Part shown: one piece after another, positions 10,085 through 20,590 of the stretch
Position numbering within the stretch: the first letter of the stretch is position 1
Layout: each line of letters begins with the position of its first letter
Assembly (NCBI GenBank): GCA_963931925.1
Contig: OZ007580.1
Span: 1,468,501-1,532,500 of the forward strand
DNA: 64,000 bases
Direction: 5' to 3'
Source: Onchidella celtica
Lineage: Eukaryota; Mollusca; Gastropoda; Systellommatophora; Onchidiidae
Notes under the pieces: generated by a model
What the model saw: only the letters and a program-made list of their open reading frames with translations
What the model was told of the DNA's origin: nothing
Databases searched by the model: none
Program-made: the position numbers and the translations under genes

Positions 10085-10517
10085 TACCTGGAATAACTTA
10101 CAGACGAGTCATTTATGTTTTTGCTTTAACTATTCACAAAGATATGACAATTTACAGATATCAAGGATGGCGGCTATCTGGAATTTTAACATGAATTTGA
10201 TCAATATGTTGTTTTATATGCATTTTATCAACTAAATAATGGTTCTATTGGATTCCTTATGTCTGAAAACATACAAAAAGACTCCTCATTTATGTTTTTG
10301 TGTCAAATATTGGCAAAGATATGACCGTTTACAGATATTTTGTCTCGGATGGCGGCCATCTTGGATTTTTGAAATTTATGGGCTTCTGGGAAAAAATTCA
10401 GCTTGGCACTATATCTAAATTCTTTTAGTATGTCCTTAACCTCATTTGTGGAAGTTTTGGTGCTTTTACCACAAAACCCACAATTAGTGTGTATTATGAC
10501 ACAAATCTGCCTCACTA
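10085..10517 (-). repeat. Right terminal inverted repeat of copy 1
   Basis: Inverted, it matches 7190-7700, including GGGTTTTGTGGTAAAAGCAC, CCAAGCTGAATTTTTTCCCA, the ATGGCCGCCAT-type motif (about 10349-10363 and 10166-10176 on the plus strand as GGATGGCGGCC and GGATGGCGGCT) and TTTAGTTGATAAAATGCAT. Confidence 0.85.
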
Positions 10518-10520
10518 ATT

Positions 10521-10992
10521 GAGTTTCGCTCACTTGAACAGCTGTTTTGACAGTCTAAGGCACACAATGGGATTTCCCGTGGTAAACCTACTCCAGTGAC
10601 CTGCTACATTATCATCTACTTCTTAAAGTTATCGTTAACCCATTAGTGTCTGGCGTTACATTTTTAATACATGTTTAGAATACTTTCTCATTTTACAAAT
10701 ATCTTTTTTATGTTATAAATACAGTTTTTTTCTGACGTTATTACTATCATTTTCATTTTTTCCCACTCATTTAATCATTTAAATCAAACAATTTGGCCAG
10801 ATTGAAAGTGTCCTGCTGAGAGATTCTGTGTCCGGGCCTGGGTGTGTTAATGATATTTGCCGTCACTGGCCTGGGACAAACCAGGACCAGAGCATTTCGC
10901 AACATCAACATCTGTCAATGATCTCAGCAAAAATCTTTTTTTCTTGTGTGTGCTTGTTTGTTTCACCGCGGCCTTATCTTTAACGTATATTG
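10521..10992. other. Upstream region of lectin gene 1
   Basis: No coding motif or transposon end is visible. It lies between the DNA transposon and the TATA box of lectin 1 and is the likely site of upstream control elements. Confidence 0.4.
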
Positions 10993-10999
10993 TATAAAA
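10993..10999 (+). promoter_or_regulatory. TATA box of lectin gene 1
   Basis: TATAAAA lies 54 bp upstream of the first ATG (11047). The paralogous lectin 2 has a TATACAATAAA at exactly the same distance from its ATG, which supports both as core promoters. Confidence 0.6.
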
Positions 11000-11046
11000 T
11001 ACAAAGCCTGCAGACTGCTCAATTTGTTGCCCAGTACAACAGCATC

Positions 11047-11091
11047 ATGATGTTCATCGCCCATCCAGTCTAATTGTCCTTGCTGCCGCGG
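11047..11091 (+). pseudogene. Lectin 1 signal-peptide exon with a 1-nt deletion
   Basis: This exon corresponds to 38337-38382 of lectin 2. It starts ATGATGTTC and ends GCCGCGG before a GT donor (11092). Counting back from the donor in the phase needed to join exon 2, the frame reads SSLIVLAAA, very like the SLILVTAA hydrophobic core of lectin 2, but the ATG is out of that frame and its own frame stops at 11071-11073. The distance from ATG to donor is 45 nt here and 46 nt in lectin 2, so one deleted base explains it. It is either a real null lesion, an assembly error, or a misidentified exon; the 5.1-kb intron that follows holds the large tandem array. Confidence 0.5.
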
Positions 11092-11945
11092 GTAGGAGAC
11101 TCTTGTTTTTCATGTTTATACTGTAGAACTGTAGATTGTCTTGCACTCGGACAGAAATCAGACTGCAAACTGGTTATTTTCATAAAGCACATTTTTATAT
11201 ACAATATTACCTATAATCGCAAACAAACAAAAATTGCGTTCTACGGTCTTTTATATTCTGTCTTATTGTGGTCGCCTGACATCATTATAAATGATTTGTT
11301 TTTTGCCTTTTTCTTTTTAAGAAAAGCTTTGTGAACTCTGCCTCCATTTTTTTCCCTGTATCCATTTTTTTCCTGTGCTAATTTGGGCATCTCGTATCTC
11401 CTCTAGGTGAATTATTTCCAACTGTTTTGTTTGTCTTTTCTCAAGCAGAGTTTGAGCACAAATATCTCTCCTTCCCGACTGTTCGTTTCAGTTTGGTTTC
11501 TAAATTATTTACTGATTCCAGACCAATAGATTTTCTCACTCTTTTATGCATATTGTAGATACTTTACTGCTGTCAAGCTGCCTTCACAATGCTTCTCAAA
11601 TCCTTTCCCATCTCAGTGACAGATGTCCTGCTTTACAATTTTGTCTCTGATATAGATATATTTTTTTTTTTTAAGTAGACCAAATGCGAGCCTTCAAACA
11701 GATTTGCGTTCGTTTTATATAAGGATGGACCCCGGTTAAACGTGTGAACGTTGAAGATCATTATTGGGGCCCTATGATCTGAGATTCCCAAAATTTGGAT
11801 GTTTCTTTCTGACACAATAGTGACTAGACTGTAAGTAGGCTAGATAACGTCATGGTCATCTACAAATTGTCAAATTGGATTAGTACGAGTTGTCTGAATG
11901 GTCTTTGGCATTGCTGTTGAGATGTCCAGGGTCATCCATAAAATT
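11092..11945. other. Lectin 1 intron 1, unique left part
   Basis: AT-rich sequence with T-rich runs and no supported feature up to the start of the tandem array. Confidence 0.4.
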
Positions 11946-11949
11946 CAGC

Positions 11950-13680
11950 GAGCATGCATGGATGGATGGATGAATGCATGGATGGGTGGATGGATGAATG
12001 CATGGATGGGTGGATGGATGGGTGCATGGATGGATGGATGAATGCATGGATGGATGGATGGATGGATGAATGAATGGATGGGTGGATGGATGAATGCATG
12101 GATGGGTGGATGAATGAATGGATGGGTGGATGCATGGATGGGTGGATGGATGAATGCATGGATGGGTGGATGAATGTATGGATGGGTGGATGGATGAATG
12201 CATGGATGGATGGATGGACGAATGCATGGATGGGTGGATGGATGAATGCATGGATGGGTGGATGGATGAATGCATGGATGGGTGGATGAATGCATGGGTG
12301 GGTGGATGGATGAATGCATGGATGGATGGATGGATGAATGAATGGATGGGTGGATGGATGAATGCATGGATGGGTGGATGAATGAATGGATGGGTGGATG
12401 CATGGATGGGTGGATGGATGAATGCATGGATGGGTGGATGAATGTATGGATGGGTGGATGGATGAATGCATGAATGGGTGGATCAATGTATGGATGGGTG
12501 GATGGATGAATGCATGGATGGGTGGATGGATGAATGCATGGATGGGTGGATGAATGCATGGATGGGTGGATGGATGAATGCATGGATGGGTGGATGAATG
12601 CATGGATGGGTGGATGGATGAATGCATGTGTGGGTGCATGGATGGATACATGGATGGGTGGATGGATGAATGCATGGATGGATGGATGGATGAATGCATG
12701 GATGGGTGGATGGATGAATGCATGAATGGGTGGATGAATGAATGGACGGGTGGATGGATGAATGCATGGATGGATGAATGCATGGATGGATGGATGGATG
12801 AATGAATGGATGGGTGGATGGATGAATGCATGGATGGGTGGATGGATGGATGCATGGATGGGTGGATGAATGAATGGATGGGTGGATGGATGAATGTATG
12901 GATGGGTGGATGAATGAATGGATGGGTGGATGCATGGATGGGTGGATGGATGGGTGGATGGATGAATGCATGGATGGGTGGATGGATGAATGCATGGATG
13001 GGTGGATGGATGGATGGGTGGATGGATGAATGCATGGATGGATGCATGGATGGGTGGATGGATGGATGCATGGATGGATGGATGAATGCATGGATGGGTG
13101 GATGGATGAATGCATGGATGGGTGGATGGATGGATGCATGGATGGATGGATGAATGTATGGATGGGTGGATGGATGAATGCATGGATGGGTGGATGGATG
13201 AATGCATGGATGGGTGGATGGATGGATGCATGGATGTGTGGATGAATGTATGGATGGGTGGATGAATGAATGGATGGGTGGATGGATGGGTGGGTGGATG
13301 ATGAATGCATGGATGGATGCATGGATGGGTGGATGGATGGATGCATGGATGGATGGATGAATGCATGGATGGGTGGATGGATGGATGCATGGATGGATGG
13401 ATGAATGTATGGATGGGTGGATGGATGAATGCATGGATGGGTGGATGGATGAATGCATGGATGGGTGGATGGATGGATGCATGGATGGGTGGATGAATGT
13501 ATAGATGGGTGGATGGATGAATGCATGGATGGGTGGATGGATGAATGCATGGATGGGTGGATGGATGAATGTATGGATGGGTGGATGGATGAATGCATGG
13601 ATGGGTGGATGGATGAATGCATGGATGGGTGGATGGATGAATGAATGGATGTGTGGATGAATGCATGGATGGGTGGATGG
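11950..13680 (+). repeat. Large TGGA/TGCA-type tandem array (1.7 kb)
   Basis: The plus strand is built almost entirely of 4-bp words (ATGG, ATGA, ATGC, GTGG) arranged in higher-order units of about 24 bp such as GAATGCATGGATGGGTGG plus ATGGAT. Because 4-bp words make 12-bp codon periods, all minus-strand frames stay open and spell Ile-His-Pro-Ser repeats, which is not evidence for a protein. The array continues at 15098 after an LTR insertion. Confidence 0.95.
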
Positions 13681-15097
13681 TGTTACAAATCTGGTACTGG
13701 GTGGTAGTGCCCTCTAGCTGTTATGAAGAGGGTCTTCTCAAAGATCGTATTATGACTGCATTTTAAATCGAGAGGTATTTACTATTTACTCTTTCGTACC
13801 ATGCCACACACTAAGAACAATCTGAATAAGTTTCATAAACAGACCTGCAGGGCCACAAATTTAATTACATTAAATTTCCTAACAATTTTGGTCTAGATCT
13901 ATTACATACTAAAAGACAACATCAGCAGCATCAAATGAAAATTCAATAATATGTCACTAGAAGTCTTCTCTAGATTCCTATAAGGTTATGATCATTCTGA
14001 CTCACTAACAATTTAAGTACTAGTTATATATCTCTCAGATATAGTCTGCCTACTATCTATCAATCAATCTACTAATATGAGATCTGGCGACGATGTCATC
14101 TCAGCTATTTGTGCCTACCGCTTATAATGGATCAAGCTCGTCAATATAAATTGACGTAGTTAAGTCTATTGGATCTACTCTAGGATGGGCTGGCAATCCC
14201 CAGCCTCATCCAGACAAATCAATCCCAATTCACAGATGTGTATGCCAAACATTCATACTAGTTGCAAGTCAATATAATTCTTTGTCTTGCATTCTTGGGT
14301 AGCACTCCTAGTATATGCGGCAATCCTGTCCTACTGGATAAATTATGTTCAGCTCCTCGTTCATTGTTGAATCATCAAAGGACAAACACTTACACTTGGT
14401 CCCTGGTATTAGAAAAACCAGGGAACAGTAGACAATAGCAGTGGGCATATCTCATTCAAGCATATGGCTTCATCTCAATGTCTATAGTGGACTAGACATG
14501 AATCAACAGTCTTATGATTCTTCAGGCAGAATCGTGCCGACGCCTGCACAGATTGGAATTTTCTGTATGGAGTAATGGACATAGGTATGGCTACACTTTT
14601 ATACTGTGCAGCCACCTGCAAATTACCGTCCAAATCCCTAGATTTGATTGGTGCATCCATGCGAGCTCATCTCGCAGTATTAATATATTCTACGTGGGAG
14701 TTGGTCACGGCCTTGTACTAAAAACAGACAAGGTCAATTTAAAATGTCAAAACAATTACTGAAATCTTTAAACCCTCGTGCTTTCTACATTTTATGTACG
14801 AATTTCTGAACGCGACTAAGCGTCTTAAACTATCTATCCTTATTCACCCCTTCTCTTCCCTTCTGAGTGTTCATCAAAATCACGGGGTCGAGAATTGCAC
14901 TGTCACTCCTAACTTATCCATTTATTCTATCTCGCCCCACTTTCTTTCCATCTCTAAGAAAAAATGTTTCAAAAACAAACTGTTCACGAGGACAGTTCAA
15001 GGACAAATTACGCTGGTTATAATCAACGAGACCGTGAAAAATCAACTCCTTACAAGTCGTGACCCAGCACGGCATTTATAGCACATAAACCCTGACA
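13681..15097 (-). mobile_element. Solo LTR inserted in the tandem array
   Basis: The 1417-bp block starts TGTTACAAATC and ends CCCTGACA, giving TG...CA ends, and is flanked by GATGG on both sides (13676-13680 and 15098-15102), though this duplication is weak evidence inside a GATGG-rich array. Inverted, its interior (about 13840-13950) matches the LTRs at 22307-23724 and 26402-27813 (shared words GATGCTGCTGAT, AAATTGTTAG, GTGGCCCTGCAGG), and its length agrees with theirs (1418 and 1412 bp). No internal retrotransposon region remains. Confidence 0.75.
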
Positions 15098-15230
15098 GAT
15101 GGATGGATGCATGGATGGATGGATGAATTCATGGATGGGTGGATGGAAGAATGCATGGACGGGTGGATGGATGAATGCATGGATGGGTGGATGGATGAAT
15201 GCACGGGCGGGTAGATGAAGAGAGAGGAGG
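15098..15230 (+). repeat. Distal piece of the TGGA-type tandem array
   Basis: The same ATGGATGG-type units as 11950-13680 resume exactly where the solo LTR ends and degrade toward 15230. Confidence 0.85.
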
Positions 15231-16223
15231 GATACACATAGAAAGATATTATATTTGTGTAATTTCTTGATACAGTTTAATATTTTGACACTCCCGAGGT
15301 CAAGTTTCCAGACAATTGCGAGTCTCTACCTTGAAACGCCTGGTTGTTACGGGACCGTAGTCCAATGGCATGTACAAAGTTCCAGCGAAGTGTATGCGTG
15401 TCCAGATTGGTTGCAAGCGTTAGTATCATTTCAGCTGGGTCTATGAAGATTTCAAAAGAGATAAAGAAGAAAGTTTGAACGAATGGCAGACAATAATTTC
15501 AGTTTCACTATAAGCGACCAATAAGTAGATCTAATGCGTGAAATGTAACAGCCGACTTGTGTGAATTATCATTCGAGTCAAGCTAAGCCAAACAGATAAA
15601 TTTTGGCACTGGTACAGGTCAAAGTCGGATGCAACGGTAAACGGTCAGCCTGAAAAACTGTGACTTAAACAAAGCCTAAAAAAAAAAAAAAAGGCACTTC
15701 CCGAAACGTTAAAAAATGGCACCACGTCAGATCGCAAGGAATCTGCACAAAAGGTTGGTTGGTATCGTGTCTCGGCAAAGACGGTTGAAAAAATGCATAA
15801 TATTGTTAATATGTATGTGTTTTTTTTTTTGTTCTTTTTAAAAATACATTATTATTATACACGTAGGCTAAAAGTATAATTGTGTCCATTCAAGTTTGCG
15901 GAGAACAACATTTTTTTTTGTTTTTGAGAACTTGGTCCGTAATTGTTTCTTAGGTAGAGGCTGCATTTCCATGTTGTACATTCATGCGCGATATTAGAAT
16001 TCTTTCGTTTGTTTTACCCGTCATCCCCTACTCTTCTGCCAAAAAGGGTCGTAATTCCAATACTTCTAGTGGTGCCCCCTCGAACAATGAGCAGTTCCTT
16101 CCCATTCTTTTCTACCCACTTCAATATTTCCCTCGATGTTCCGTTTCTTGGACTGAAGATCTGTAATTTCGCTCTCTCAACAGTTTTCATTTTTATTCAT
16201 TTTCGTCCCAAATTTCGTTCCAG
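15231..16223. other. Lectin 1 intron 1, unique right part
   Basis: AT-rich sequence with poly-A and poly-T runs; ends in a pyrimidine-rich tract and the TTCCAG acceptor at 16223. No other feature seen. Confidence 0.45.
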
Positions 16224-16483
16224 ACACCCCGACAGAGTGCCCTGTTGGTTACAAGGAATATTCCGACTACTGCTTCAAGTACATTAACGAAGCGACGAAT
16301 TTCTTCGAAGCTGCCTCGGCTTGTGACATTATAGACGGCAAGGTGCTGGAAATTCCCAGCGCTGAACATCAGACAAGTCTAGGCCAATATCTGAGCACTC
16401 TGAATCTAGGCAGTACCAAGACTATCTGGCTCGGGGCTACGGACTTACAGATTGAGGGTCACTGGCTCTACATGTCTCATCAC
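16224..16483 (+). CDS. C-type lectin 1, exon 2 (N-terminal half of the lectin domain)
   Basis: The exon follows a TTCCAG acceptor and ends at a GTAAGT donor (16484). In the phase used by lectin 2 it reads DTPTECPVGYKEY, then SDYCFKY, FEAASACD, IDGKVLEI, and IWLGATDL with GHWLY near its end. These are the usual first half of a C-type lectin fold: the N-terminal Cys pair of the long form, the third Cys before helix 1, and the WIG-like WLGATD block. The protein is expected to be secreted and may act in humoral recognition, which is inferred from family and size. Exon length is 260 nt against 263 nt in lectin 2, with the same flanking phases (1 and 0). The exon itself has no break; the possible problem is the upstream signal exon. 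Confidence 0.8.
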
Positions 16484-17275
16484 GTAAGTTTTCAGTTCTT
16501 GGAGGTCTTTGTTTTTGGAAGTTTTGCTGCTCTTGGCGTTTACACCTAGTTTCATTTTTTTCATTTGCCGGAGGACGTCAGTTTTTGATAAGGACAGTTT
16601 TTTTGGGCATAATTATGGTCAAAATACTGAAATAGATTTTCTTGCTGAAAAAAAAACTATTTGGAGAAAATTTGCCAAAACGAATGAATGAATAAGGATA
16701 AACTCAGTTTTTCTGTGTTTTTGAAAAAAAAAAAAAAACACCTCTATCTGGGAGATGTAAACTTACACAGAGTAGTTGTGAAAAATAAAAATAATTGAAG
16801 TTTTCTTGATATTATGGGAGACAACCAATGAAAAAAGACACAGTTTACTGAAATAAGCCACCAACAGTTATGTCTCCTGTTATAACACTCGGAGTTGAGA
16901 AATTTTCTCATGCTGCATGTTGAAAATTTGTCCCGTTCACAAGGCGCCATTTTATTCTAATCTCTAATAGTTATTCTGGCCAGTTTTATTATCATATTAC
17001 ATGGGAACCATTCGGCAGAAAACACATTGTAGTTTCTAACGTTGTTTTGTCAAAAACCTCTGGCCACTACTAACCCTCTGTCTGACCCCCCCCCCCCACC
17101 CAACCCCTTCCCTGCAAAAAGAAAAAAAAATATTTTACAAAAATCTAAAAACAGAAGATGGCTGTCGGCGTGGATGTCTGTGTGGCTGTCCGTGTGGCTC
17201 TGTGTGTGGATACCCTCTGAACAAAGAACCAATCATGCAAGATGTACGAACTGCCAGAAATGTGACAAGGCAAAC

Positions 17276-17278
<3 letters not shown>

Positions 17279-17312
<34 letters not shown>
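17279..17312 (+). repeat. (CA)n microsatellite in lectin 1 intron 2
   Basis: About 16 CA dinucleotides in a row; explains the Val-Cys-rich antisense frames here. Confidence 0.9.
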
Positions 17313-17315
<3 letters not shown>

Positions 17316-17855
17316 AAAACTGAGATACTCCCACCGCATGTGTGAAACGATATTTTCGGTTTGAAAAAGAAAGACCTTGTTGTAATAATTGTAGGGCAAG
17401 TTTCAACTGTAAAGTTGCTTGAAGTTCTTTCCCATTGCATTTTGACATTCTTCTCTGTTAGATGTACAAAAAATAAAAAATCTCCAGTGTGGATGAGAGT
17501 AATAGCGAACCAATGATATTTCAATATTTGGGATGTGTTGAAAAGGAAAAAAAAAAAATTCCACTAAAAGATGTACAACAGAATGATGTGGCAAATGCTT
17601 TATGGTGACAGAGTTCCATACGGTGAAAAAGATTTTTTTTTTTTTCATGTTTTGTTTGTTAATGTGGAATTTTCATATTTAATTGTTTGTTTCTTAATTA
17701 TTATAATTTTTTTTTTTTGGTGAACTTTCAGAATGAAAAAAAATAAGGCCATTGGCGCTCAGGTTTTCTTTTTTCCTTGTTCACAAAAATATTTATACTT
17801 GTTTCTTTTACGTGCATTTTCTGACAAAAAGACTATTGCCTCTAGGATTCTTGTT

Positions 17856-17857
17856 CG

Positions 17858-17888
<31 letters not shown>

Positions 17889-17925
17889 ATCTATCTCTCT
17901 ATCTATCTCTCTATGTCTCTCTCTT
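17856..17925 (+). repeat. (CT)n/(CTAT)n microsatellite in lectin 1 intron 2
   Basis: Imperfect CT and CTAT runs within the intron between exons 2 and 3. Confidence 0.85.
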
Positions 17926-18137
17926 TTGTCTAAATGTGGAACTATTTCATGTCAAGTTCATTTGATTCATTCCTATGAACTTTCAGTAGACCAAGGTCAT
18001 TATCGGTGGAATTCTGTTAATTTTTTCTGTATGCCTTTTCTTTCTGAACCTTTTTTTTTTTTCTTCTAAATATCGAAGTTTGTTTGTAGTTTGTAGTCTA
18101 GGCCTGCTTCTTTCGTTTATTTCATCTGATCTTTCAG

Positions 18138-18314
18138 AACGAAGAGGCCATCGCTAACTGGAGTAACTGGGCTGCTGGACGTCCTCACACTGACACATCC
18201 TCCAATTGTGCTGCCATTAACAAAGACCAAGGCTGGAAATGGATCGATGTGCCATGTACCAACAACTTCCCCACCATTTGCTTTGTGCGTCTTGACCCAT
18301 CTATCGTTGGATAA
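18138..18314 (+). CDS. C-type lectin 1, exon 3 (C-terminal half of the lectin domain)
   Basis: The exon follows CTTTCAG and continues in phase 0 as NEEAIANWSNWAAG, then RPHTDTSSNC, GWKWIDVPC and FPTICFVRL, ending with a TAA at 18312-18314. Together with exon 2 this gives six Cys, the long-form C-type lectin pattern. The long loop that usually carries EPN or QPD for calcium-dependent sugar binding reads RPHTDT instead, and the WND motif is WID, so classical calcium-dependent carbohydrate binding is doubtful. An AATAAA signal lies 182 bp downstream (18496). The closest relative in the window is the exon at 41284-41472. Confidence 0.82.
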   Translation, partial: NEEAIANWSNWAAGRPHTDTSSNCAAINKDQGWKWIDVPCTNNFPTICFVRLDPSIVG

Positions 18315-19004
18315 ACAGACTGCACCAACACAGGTTTTCTTTAACACACGAGCCATCTACGTGAACGTTGGGTTAGATAAGATTGTATGGAACGCCGAAA
18401 GAAGCAGAAATTGTACCAAAAAATAGCAGTTTAAAATCAGCTTCTAGAAATGTATTTTACGCCTGTAAGTCGGTGTCTAAACGGCAAAATAACTAAATAA
18501 AATAAAAGTAAATCTGAATGTCATTATATTCTGAACTACAAGATAATAAAGAAAGAAACAGTCACAGATTGGAAAGGAAAACGGGAATACACAAAATTAA
18601 TGCCGGTAGGTGTGGCAATAAAGAGACATCATGTCTCACTTGATATTGGAAGGCCTGAAATTGAGCCTAGACATGCGTTTAAACAAGAAGTATTCAGTAT
18701 GAATAAACAGCATATCAAAATTTTAACGTAACATTCCAATTTGTATCTTGTGTTAACTTTTCACAAAACCTGTCACAGTGTCAGTTGTGGCTGAGTCATT
18801 GGTCCTCTACCTCATGGCCTTGACCTTTGTTCTCGACATCTGTGAAAGTTCAAACTTGTGGCTGTTGGTAGAATGATGATGGTAATGATGATTATGATGA
18901 TGACTCAAACGATGATAAAGGTGATGATGACATTATCAGGGCACGAACTACCGAGCACGTCCAAACACGCAATAAAATCGTGGCTGTGACAATTATAATA
19001 TCAT
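18315..19004. other. Lectin 1 3' UTR and flank up to the LTR element
   Basis: It contains the AATAAA poly-A signal and a GATGAT-rich patch (about 18875-18925). The last five bases (19000-19004, ATCAT) are the target duplication of the LTR element that follows. Confidence 0.6.
18496..18501 (+). promoter_or_regulatory. Poly-A signal of lectin gene 1
   Basis: AATAAA, 182 bp after the stop codon; a second AATAAA starts at 18501. Confidence 0.55.
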
Positions 19005-20575
19005 TGTCGCGGATCGGGATTTTGGGGAATATAGATCGAGAGGTCCGCTTCCCAATCACACGAGCACAAAAAAAAACAACAATTAAACAACTTTCACTCT
19101 AAAAACTAAATAAATCAATTTGAGTAACAGATTGTAATAATAATAATAATAATAGTTCGTCCATCAGGTATGATGATGACCTTAACAACACCAGAGGAAT
19201 AAAGAACAGAAATTGTTGAGAATTTCAACACATGGACAATAAAGAGAACTAAAGGACACAGAGGACAGAATGGAAAGACTGTTCTTTCATGACTTATGGC
19301 TTCTCATGTGACTGATAAGTCCTATTTTTGCCCTGCAGACCCTTCCGCATAAATGACAAGAGTGCTCCGTTGGTTCAGTACCACTGGGCCTTTTCTTGCG
19401 CCGTTCTCTTTTTTTGATAGCCTGCTGGACTCTGTCAGCTTCCCATGCTTTGCTGCCTCTGGTAACAGACTGTAAAGTTTATATATCTAACAAATTCAAA
19501 GATAAAATATACAATAGATAACGAATACAATAGCAACTGAAAATGCTCAGCTAAGCTGAGGAGCAACTATGAAGTACTTAAGGCAATGTAATATGAAGTT
19601 ATCTAAGTCACAATAAATTTACATTCAAAAGAATCCGCGCCCGAAGGCGACGGATCCTGTAAGGTTTAAAGTTCTATCTCTCTTCATACTAAAACATATT
19701 TATATAGCGTCTCTGCCAGGCGCGCTCTGGTGTAGTTCACACGTGGTCGCGGGAAATGCATGTGGTCTGGCAGTACTGGTCAACAGTCTACATGTGTAGA
19801 TGGCTGTAAATTCAGGATGGAATTAAAATCTTTAGCTCACCATTCGGCCCTCACTTGATATTAGCGCTGTGGGTTTAATGCTCAAACAAGTAGGCTTGGG
19901 CTCAGGAGCGTAGATTTCTGACAATGCTCCATCACTGTACATATCAGCTCAATCGCTGCGTCTCTATGACTTCTCATCTGGCTGAGAGCTCGCCGTCCAC
20001 CTCGTAAATGGATTGTCTACATGTGGCCCAGAACTAAGTTCTGTATGGCCTTAAATACTGGACTGCATCTGCAGCTTACCGTCTAATTCCTGGATTGTGA
20101 TTGGTGCAACCACTTCTAGCTCAGCTGCCGAACTGAGTTATTTTAAGTAACAGCCCTACGCAACGACCTTGGGTCGACATCAAAGGTCGAATCACTCAAG
20201 ACAATAAAATGTAATTTTATAGCAATAAATTCTTAACATGTTCAAAACCCCGAGCTTTTACTCTGGATCACGGATTTTCTGTACGTCAACCGACGTCTCA
20301 ACAACATTTAATTCCTACTCACCTCTTCCCTCTCTACTAAACCTAGTTCAAAACACGAGATATAACAAGTGCTCAGCCATGCACACCTACGCTGTCCGTC
20401 TATCCTTCCCCACACCTTCTGTCTATCTATTATAAAAAAAACTGTTCAAAACAAATTGTTTACGAGACCAAGTTATGCTGGCTCGCACAACAATTACGTT
20501 TGTAAAAATTACTCACTGCTCTCTCACAAAAATTTAGCCAGTGGAAACACCCATGAACCAAATCTATTCTTGACA
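19005..20575 (-). repeat. 3' LTR of the Gmr1-like element, carrying a 330-bp insertion
   Basis: It matches 35460-36692 except for a foreign block at 19132-19461 and about five substitutions. The ends read TGTCGCGG...TTGACA on the plus strand. Confidence 0.9.
19132..19461 (-). mobile_element. 5'-truncated non-LTR retrotransposon 3' end inside the LTR
   Basis: The block is absent from the sister LTR and is flanked by the 8-bp duplication GTAACAGA (19124-19131 and 19462-19469). On the minus strand it encodes the last part of a LINE protein: KAWEADRVQQA, a basic run, then a zinc finger HSCHLCGRVC followed by ISHMRSH and a stop, then a short 3' UTR ending in ATT repeats. A C-terminal CCHH finger after a basic stretch is common in invertebrate LINE proteins. 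The rest of the element was lost by 5' truncation during insertion. Confidence 0.8.
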
Positions 20576-20590
20576 CATCCCCCACCCCAG
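20576..20590 (-). promoter_or_regulatory. Polypurine tract of the Gmr1-like element
   Basis: On the minus strand CTGGGGTGGGGGATG directly precedes the 3' LTR. Nearly the same tract precedes the LTR at 26402. Confidence 0.75.

Larger units (their letters stand above)
7190..10517 (-). mobile_element. Academ-like DNA transposon carrying a PIN/XPG-like nuclease gene, copy 1
   Basis: The element is bounded by TAGTGCAGCAG on the left and, read inverted, TAGTGAGGCAG on the right, with ATT duplicated outside (7187-7189 and 10518-10520). The ends are long inverted repeats of 430-510 bp (7190-7700 and 10085-10517). Between them lies one minus-strand gene encoding a nuclease-like protein with a C-terminal Cys-rich region. 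The length (3.3 kb), TIRs and 3-bp target duplication all mark a cut-and-paste element. Academ elements are recalled to carry XPG nuclease and make 3-4 bp duplications, so this is the closest known group; no helicase or obvious DDE domain is present here. The copy is defective: the protein's N-terminal part is missing, and there is one stop and one frameshift. Confidence 0.75.

Noticed and set aside
11880..13666. Minus-strand frames of up to 573 codons reading His-Pro-Ser-Ile repeats
   Set aside because: They are produced by a tetranucleotide tandem array whose period keeps all frames open; several frames overlap fully.
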